From assembly GCA_947247005.1 (NCBI GenBank), contig OX365949.1, positions 7,140,001-7,204,000 on the forward strand: a stretch of DNA of 64,000 nucleotides, given 5' to 3'. The DNA comes from Spisula solida (Eukaryota; Mollusca; Bivalvia; Venerida; Mactridae). The number at the start of each line of letters is the position of its first letter. Position 1 is the stretch's first letter. This document shows positions 58,510-64,000 of this stretch, piece by piece. Below the pieces are notes generated by a model. That model did no database searches. It saw only the letters and a list, made by a program, of their open reading frames with translations, and was not told where the DNA came from. The position numbers were made by a program, and so were the translations under genes.

Positions 58510-60755
58510 CCTGTAACAGGCCCCGTCTTCCCCCAGTCAGTTTTATCCCCCGGGGATAAACCGGGCCGGCCCAGTTTATCCCCCGGGGGAAGAAGAGGCC
58601 TAGTCAGTTTTATCCCCCGCCAGGCCTCTTTTTCCCCCACCCCAGGCCTATTCTTCCCCCACCTAAAAATTATGATTTTTTTTGTTACGGAGATGGGGAA
58701 GAAGAGGCCTTGTCTATTTTATCCCCCACCTGAGTATAATTATCATGGAGATGGGGAAAATAGACTGGTCTAATTGATCAATAATTAATACAGGGATGTG
58801 GGAAGAAGAGGCCTAGTCTACTTTATCCCCCACCTAACTATTCTTTATACAGAGATGAGGGAAGAAGAGGCCTAGTCTACTTTATCCCCCACCTGATTTT
58901 AATTTATACAGAGATGGGGGGGGGGGAAGAAGAGGCCTAGTCTACTTTATCCCCCACCTAATTTTCTTAATACAGAGGTGGGGGAAGAAGAGGCCTAGTC
59001 TACTTTATCCCCCACCTGACTATAATTAATACAGGGGTGGGGGAAGAAGAGGCCTAGTCTATTTTATTCCCCACCTAAATAATCTTAATACTGAGGTGGG
59101 GGAAGAAGAGGCCTAGTCTATTTTATCCCCCACCTGACTATAATTAATACAGAGGAGGGGGAAGAAGAGGCCTAGTCTACTTTATCCCCCACTTGACTAT
59201 AATTAATACAGGGATGGGGGAAGAAGAGTCCTAGTCTACTTTATCCCCCGCCTAACTATTCTTAATACAGAGGTGGGGGAAGAAGAGGCCTAGTCTACTT
59301 TATCCCCCACCTAATTTTCTTAATACAGAGGTGGGGGAAGAAGAGGCCTAGTCTACTTTATCCCCCACCTACCTATAATTATTACAGGGGTGGGGGAAGA
59401 AGAGGCCTAGTCTACTTTATCCCCCACTTGACTATAATTAATACAGAGGTGGGGGAAGAAGAGGCCTAGTCTACTTTATCCCCCACCTAAATAATCTTAA
59501 TACTGAGGTGGCGGAAGAAGAGGCCTAGTCTATTTTATCCCCTACCTGACTGTAATTAATACAAAGTTGGGGAAAGACAAGGCCTAGTCTTTTTTATCCC
59601 CCACCTGACTATAATTATTATGGAGATGGGGGAAGAAGAGGCCTGGTCTATTTTATCCCCCACCTAAGTATAATTAATACAGAGATGGGGGAAGAAGAGG
59701 CCTAGTCTACTTTATCCCCCACCTATTTTCTTAATACAGAGGTTGGGGAAGAAGAGGCCTAGTCTACTTTATCCCCCACCTATTTTCTTAATACAGAGGT
59801 GGGGGAAGAAGAGGCCTAGTCTACTTTATCCCCCACCTAAATAATCTTAATACTGAGGTGGGGGAAGAACAGGCCTAGTCTATTTTATCCGCCCACCTGA
59901 CTATAAATAATACAGAGGAGGGGGAAGAAGAGGCCTAGTCTACTTTATCCCCCACTTGACTATAATTGATACAGGGATGGGGGAAGAAGAGGCCTAGTCT
60001 ACTTTATCCCCCACCTAATTATTCTTAATACAGAGATGGGGGAAGAAGAGGCCTAGTCTACTTTATCCCCCACCTAACTATTCTTAATACAGAGGTGGGG
60101 GAAGAAGGGGCCTAGTCTACTCTCTTTATACAGAGATGGGGGAAGAAGAGGCCTAGTCTACTTTATCCCTCACCTAACTATTCTTAATACAGAGATGGGG
60201 GAAGAAGAGGCCTAGTCCGCTTTATCCCCCACCTAACTATTCTTAATACAGAGGTGGGGGAAGAAGTAGCCTAGTGTACTTTATCCCCGACTTGACTATA
60301 ATTAATACAGAGGTTGGGGAAGAAGAGGCCTAGTCTACTTTATCCCCCACCTAAATATTCTTCATACTGAGGTGGGGGAAGAAGAGGCCTTGTGCATTTT
60401 ACCCCCCACCTGACTATAATTAATACAGAGGTGGGGGAAGAAAAGGTCTTTTTCTTCCCCACCCTTATATTAATAATACTCAGATGGGGATAAAAAAAAA
60501 CAAATTACGGCAATAATGAACAAAATTTATCGATTAAATCAGTTCATTTTTTTTTCACTTCAAAAACAAAAACACAGGCCATATTTACTATTATTTCATG
60601 TTTCTCACCAACATTTATTAATTCACAAATATGATTTTTACCGGGGGATAAAATAGGCCGGCCCGTTTTATCCCCGGGGGATAAACTGGGCCGGCCCGGT
60701 TTATCCCCCGGGGATAAACTGGGCGGGGGATAAAATTGACCGTTACACCGGGACT
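58510..60755. repeat. Folded-back minisatellite of ~30 x ~58-bp units
   Basis: About 30 copies of a 57-59-bp unit: 'gaggtgggggaagaagaggc', 'ctagtctactttatccccca', 'cctgactataattaataca'. Each unit can form a stem GGTGGGGGA/TCCCCCACC, with AGGCCT in the loop side. The array (about 58680-60470) is bounded by inverted GC-rich palindromic segments: 'ttatcccccggggataaacc' with 'gggccggccc' on the left (58549-58610) and the same in reverse on the right (60640-60735). Outer phrases 'ctgtaac' and 'gttacac' extend the inversion. Spacer variants ('taactattcttaatacag', 'tgactataattaatacag') alternate. Confidence 0.8.
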
Positions 60756-60819
60756 ACGGGTTTTGACGCTTGAATTTTGCAAATTACCCAATTTTGACGC
60801 TCAGAAATCGCCAAGTATT

Positions 60820-61599
60820 TGCTTGTGTAGACACTAGAGGTCACAATTTTGACCTAATCTTTATGAAACTTGGTCACAATGATCACCTCAACAAAATCTA
60901 GGTCAAGTTCGATATTGGGTCATCTGGGGTCAAAAACTAGGTCACAAGGTCAAATAATAGAAAAACCCTTGTGTAGACACTAGAGGTCACAATTTTGACC
61001 TAATCTTTATAAAACTTAGTCACACAATGATCACCTCAACAAAATCTAGGTCAAGTTTGATATAAGGTCATCCGGGGTCAAAAACAAGGTCACAAGGTCA
61101 AATCATACAAAAACCTTGTGTAGTGACCAGATGTCACAATTTTGACCTAATCTTTATGAAACTTGGTCACAATGATCATCTTAACAAAATCTAGGTCATG
61201 TTTGATATTGGGTCATCCGGGGTCAACAACTAGGTCACAAGGTCAAATCATAGAAAAACCTTGTGTAGTCACTAGAGGTCACTATTTTGACCTAATCTTT
61301 ATGAAACTTTGTCACAATGATCCCCTCAACAAAATACAGGTCAAGTTTGATATTGGGTCATCTGGGGTCAAAAACTAGATCACAAGGTCAAATCATAGAA
61401 AAACCTTGTATAGTCACCAGAGCTCACAATTTTGACCTAATCTTTATGAAACTTGGTCACAATGATCATCTCAACAAAATCGAGATCAAGATCGATATTG
61501 GGTCATCTTGGGTAAAAAACTAGGTCACTAGTTCAAATTACAGGGCTTGCATGCACTACTACGACAGTTGAGCGACCTAGGGTCCTTTGGGCTCTCTTG
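60820..61599 (-). mobile_element. 145-bp tandem-core block, left end missing
   Basis: Begins inside the family at 'gcttgtgtagacactagagg' without the hairpin or GTCC tract. It has about five monomers and closes 'gttgagcgacctagggtcct' and 'ttgggctctcttg'. It lies directly after the folded-back minisatellite. Confidence 0.7.
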
Positions 61600-62426
61600 A
61601 GCTTTTGTGATCACTCTTCCTCTGTCCGTCGTCTGTCCATCCATACACACCAACTTGTAGTTGTGGGGTGTGGAACAATAGGCTCTATTTAGATTCTATT
61701 CATTCCGTTGCTTACTGGGTGCAAAATGTTGCTTATGGGGTTTTACAAACATAAGAAAGAACAAAAGAAAACCCCAGAACGTCAAGTCAGTGAGAACGTC
61801 AGTCCTTCAACAACTTGCTTGTGTAGACACTAGAGGTCTCAATTTTGGCCTAATCTTTATGAAACTTAGTTACAATGATCATCTCAACAAAATCTAGGTC
61901 AAGTTCGATATTGGGTCATCTGGGGTCAAAAACTAGGTCACAAGGTCAAATAATAGAAACACCTTTTGTAGTCACTAGAGGTCGCAGTTTTGACTTTATC
62001 CTTATGAAACTTGGTCACAATGATCATCTCAACAACATCTAGGTGAAGTTTGATATTGGGTCATCCGGCATCAAAAACTAGGTCAATAGGTCAAATTATA
62101 GAAAAACCTTGTGTAGTCACTCAAGGTCACAATTTCAACCTTATCTTTATGAAACTTGGTCAATGATCATCTCAACAAAACCTAGGTCAAGTTTGATATT
62201 GGGTCATCATGGGTCAAAAACTAGGTCACAAGGTCAAATCATAGCAAAACCTTGTGTAGTCACTGGAGGTCACAATTAGACTTAATCTTTATGAAACTTG
62301 GTCAACATGATATTCTCAATAAAATCTAGGTAAAGTGCGATATTGGGTCTAGAACTAGGTCAAACCACAGGGGCTTGCATGCACTACTACGACAGGTGAG
62401 CGACCTAGGGCCTTTTGGGCCCTCTT
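61600..62426 (-). mobile_element. 145-bp tandem-core block, abutting the previous one
   Basis: Starts 'agcttttgtgatcactcttc' immediately after the CTCTTG of the preceding block, lacking only the outer hairpin. It has a ~150-bp unrelated stretch at about 61650-61800, then about four monomers, and closes 'gacaggtgagcgacctaggg'. The shared 'acaggg.cttgcatgcactac' near the right end of both blocks (about 61540 and 62365) shows they are sister copies duplicated in tandem. Confidence 0.7.
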
Positions 62427-63133
62427 CAGTCTTGTTGTGACTTGTTATTTTACAAGTTGAACTTTTTAAGCCCTCATTGTGTTTCGTCTTGTGTATTTGC
62501 ATTTTTTTGGGAACCTGTATGTCTTACGGCTGATTTTCGAGGTTGATTGATCATGTCAGATTAAGATTTTGTGTATCAGCATAAGCAATTAAAAAAAAAT
62601 TAATCTCCCTTACATACTAGTTTATGAATTACATGTATAATAAATATTTTGTTGTGAAAGAAAACATAGGTATGTACATGTTTTAAGATTTGATCTTTTA
62701 TTATTTTGACATGACATTTGTATAGTAAATTTATACTTTATTTACTTTGAATAGTTAAAAGTTAGTACTTAATCCTCCCAAAGGCTAACTGTTAGTCATA
62801 TACCAGTTATTTAAAGTATTTCATATAAATATTTGCTGTGGATATATTTTCATACGGATGAACAGAACTTTGCACAAAAGTTTGTGAGTTTTGAAGTTGA
62901 AGTAATTTAAAAGTTATAATTAACTTGCTTTTATGGTAAAGGTCTGCTTGATCTTTATGCCCTTATCAGTTAGCAGGTAAGTAAATCAGCTTTAAACATA
63001 TTCATGACAATGATATAAATCTTCTTGCAATGGATAATTAGGAGACATTTTGACTCTAAACATTTTGAGGCAAGTGAGAGTCCTGGAATGTTTCACTTGG
63101 TTAAATGAAAACTAAGAACAAGTTGACTGATAG
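62427..63133. other. Upstream region of the right-edge gene; possible leader exon
   Basis: AT-rich DNA. A strong donor TTAGCAG|gtaagta occurs at 62976/62977 and could end a 5' leader exon that splices to one of the acceptors in the 57-bp array. No promoter motif was recognised. Confidence 0.35.
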
Positions 63134-63589
63134 TTGTTTTATACTCTGTTACAGATCTCAAACAAAACTCACACGATGGATCTCTCCAAGTTGTTTTATA
63201 CTCTGTTACAGATCTCAAACAAAACTCACACGATGGATCTCTCCAAGTTGTTTTATACTCTGTTACAGATCTCAAACAAATCTCACACAATGGATCTCTC
63301 CAAGTTGTTTTATACTCTGTTACAGATCTCAAACAAATCTCACACGATGGATCTCTCCAAGTTGTTTTATACTCTGTTACAGATCTCAAACAAATCTTAC
63401 ATGATGGATCTCTCCAAGTTGTTTTATACTCTGTTACAGATCTCAAACAAATCTCACACGATGGATCTCTCCAAGTTGTTTTATACTCTGTTACAGATCT
63501 CAAACAAATCTTACATGATGGATCTCTCCAAGTTGTTTTATACTCTGTTACAGATCTCAAACCAATCTCACATGATGGATCTCTCCAAA
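63134..63589 (+). repeat. 57-bp tandem array, exactly eight copies, each with a splice-acceptor-like site
   Basis: 456 bp = 8 x 57 with no indel. Each unit contains a pyrimidine-rich 'ttttatactctgttacag' (AG at 63154, 63211, 63268, 63325, 63382, 63439, 63496 and 63553), then 'atctcaaac.aa', and an ATG followed by 'gatctctccaa'. Differences are single substitutions (cacacg/cacaca/tacatg, aaaac/aaatc/caatc). Because 57 is a multiple of 3, the forward frame stays open through all units (19-residue repeat MDLSKLFYTLLQISNKTHT) and so does the reverse strand. The last unit merges into the coding exon that follows. Confidence 0.9.
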
Positions 63590-63797
63590 CTTGATTCATT
63601 GCCGTTCTCATCACAAGAGTCGGATGGTTTCGATGTTGAACCACCACCAAAGCGGTTCTGTTCTGGATGTAACAATGTTAACACAGCAAGTAATGGCTGG
63701 AGGTCAAAGTCTCGTGGTTGGCAATCATGGGACGTTACAACAGTAGCAGCTAAACTTACTGACCAAGGGCTTGAGGATGTAGCACAGATCTTTATTG
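63554..63797 (+). CDS. 5' coding exon of a possible SAM-domain protein, partial
   Basis: Follows the last array acceptor ('ctctgttacag') and ends ATTG|gtaagt at 63797. From the ATG at 63572 it encodes 75 residues plus one base: MMDLSKLDSLPFSSQESDGF, a PPPKRFCSGCNN segment with a CxxC, a Ser/Arg-rich stretch, and then SWDVTTVAAKLTDQGLEDVA to 'QIFIG'. The W-x-V..V...L...GL.....F pattern suits the start of a SAM domain (protein-protein or RNA/polymer interaction module), and the donor would cut the domain in the middle. The gene continues beyond the window. The frame is also open back through the 57-bp array, so longer N-termini are possible. The SAM call is tentative. Confidence 0.5.
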
Positions 63798-63804
63798 GTA
63801 AGTT

Positions 63805-63882
63805 TCAGTGGGTGGCATGGTGGTCAAGTGGTAATACTCTTGACTAACGATCTAGAGGTCCCTGTTTCAAATCTCAGCTGTG
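63805..63882 (+). repeat. tRNA-like SINE head in the following intron
   Basis: 'ggcatggtggtcaagtggta' (box A) and 'ccctgtttcaaatctcagc' (box B) are spaced as in tRNA-derived SINEs. It lies just past the donor at 63798. Confidence 0.5.
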
Positions 63883-64000
63883 ACACTTTGTCATTTCTTA
63901 GACACACCTTTCAGTGAGAGATGAATTGTTAGGTAACACAGAGGTAGTCTCACATGTATTGGTGTTAGACACCCGGCACAAACCAAGGAGTTTGGAAATG

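Noticed and set aside
58504..58773. Pro/Gly-rich forward frame of 89 residues
   Set aside because: Lies across the GC palindromes and the first units of the minisatellite; no coding support.
63093..63650. 185-residue reverse-strand frame of eight 19-residue repeats
   Set aside because: It exists only because the 57-bp unit is a multiple of 3. The forward strand has the acceptor, ATG and donor signals.

Overview
This is an AT-rich, gene-poor, repeat-dense stretch of an animal nuclear genome. It contains split exons with GT/AG borders, tRNA-like SINE fragments, TA- and TTAA-flanked DNA-transposon remnants, and many blocks of a ~145-bp tandem monomer capped by hairpins and GTCC/ACGG microsatellite sequence. 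That last architecture resembles the 'pearl'-type elements described from bivalve molluscs, so a marine bivalve is the best guess (inference; no species is claimed).

Only a few genes can be supported. (1) A possible exon of an unrecognised gene lies at about 4.04-4.27 kb (+). (2) A RING plus TRAF-zinc-finger plus coiled-coil protein, NRDP1/RNF41-like at its N-terminus, lies at 13.9-14.75 kb (-), between two different minisatellites; its last codons and stop fall inside one of them. (3) A complete single-exon FITM2 (fat storage-inducing transmembrane protein 2) lies at 22.9-23.9 kb (+), the best supported gene. (4) A double-hotdog thioesterase-like gene is represented by two phase-compatible exons at 39.6-40.35 and 41.05-41.15 kb (-). 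(5) A possible orphan exon lies at 55.8 kb (-). (6) The 5' part of a possible SAM-domain gene runs off the right edge at 63.55-63.80 kb (+), preceded by eight exact-period 57-bp copies that each carry a splice-acceptor-like site and an in-frame ATG.

Layout: 1-18 kb is comparatively repeat-light (SINE pieces, one old dispersed repeat pair, one Tc1-like remnant). 18-64 kb is dominated by hairpin-capped tandem-core elements (blocks at 18.4, 29.5, 31.2, 34.5, 52.4, 60.8 and 61.6 kb, plus sister families at 43, 51 and 54.8 kb). It also holds non-autonomous DNA transposons with readable target duplications (25.5, 26.2, 28.8, 34.3, 41.6, 43.7 and 54.9 kb), a ~2.8-kb inverted-repeat structure at 47.5-50.3 kb, an almost perfect hairpin at 58.3 kb, and a ~2.2-kb minisatellite of about 30 self-complementary units at 58.5-60.75 kb bounded by inverted GC-rich palindromes.

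The genes show no sign of acting as one system; they are unrelated eukaryotic genes in a repeat landscape. The most interesting material is structural: the splice-acceptor tandem array, the minisatellite-derived gene end, the folded-back minisatellite, and nested insertions that give relative ages. All calls come from reading the sequence by eye; no alignment or database search was run.
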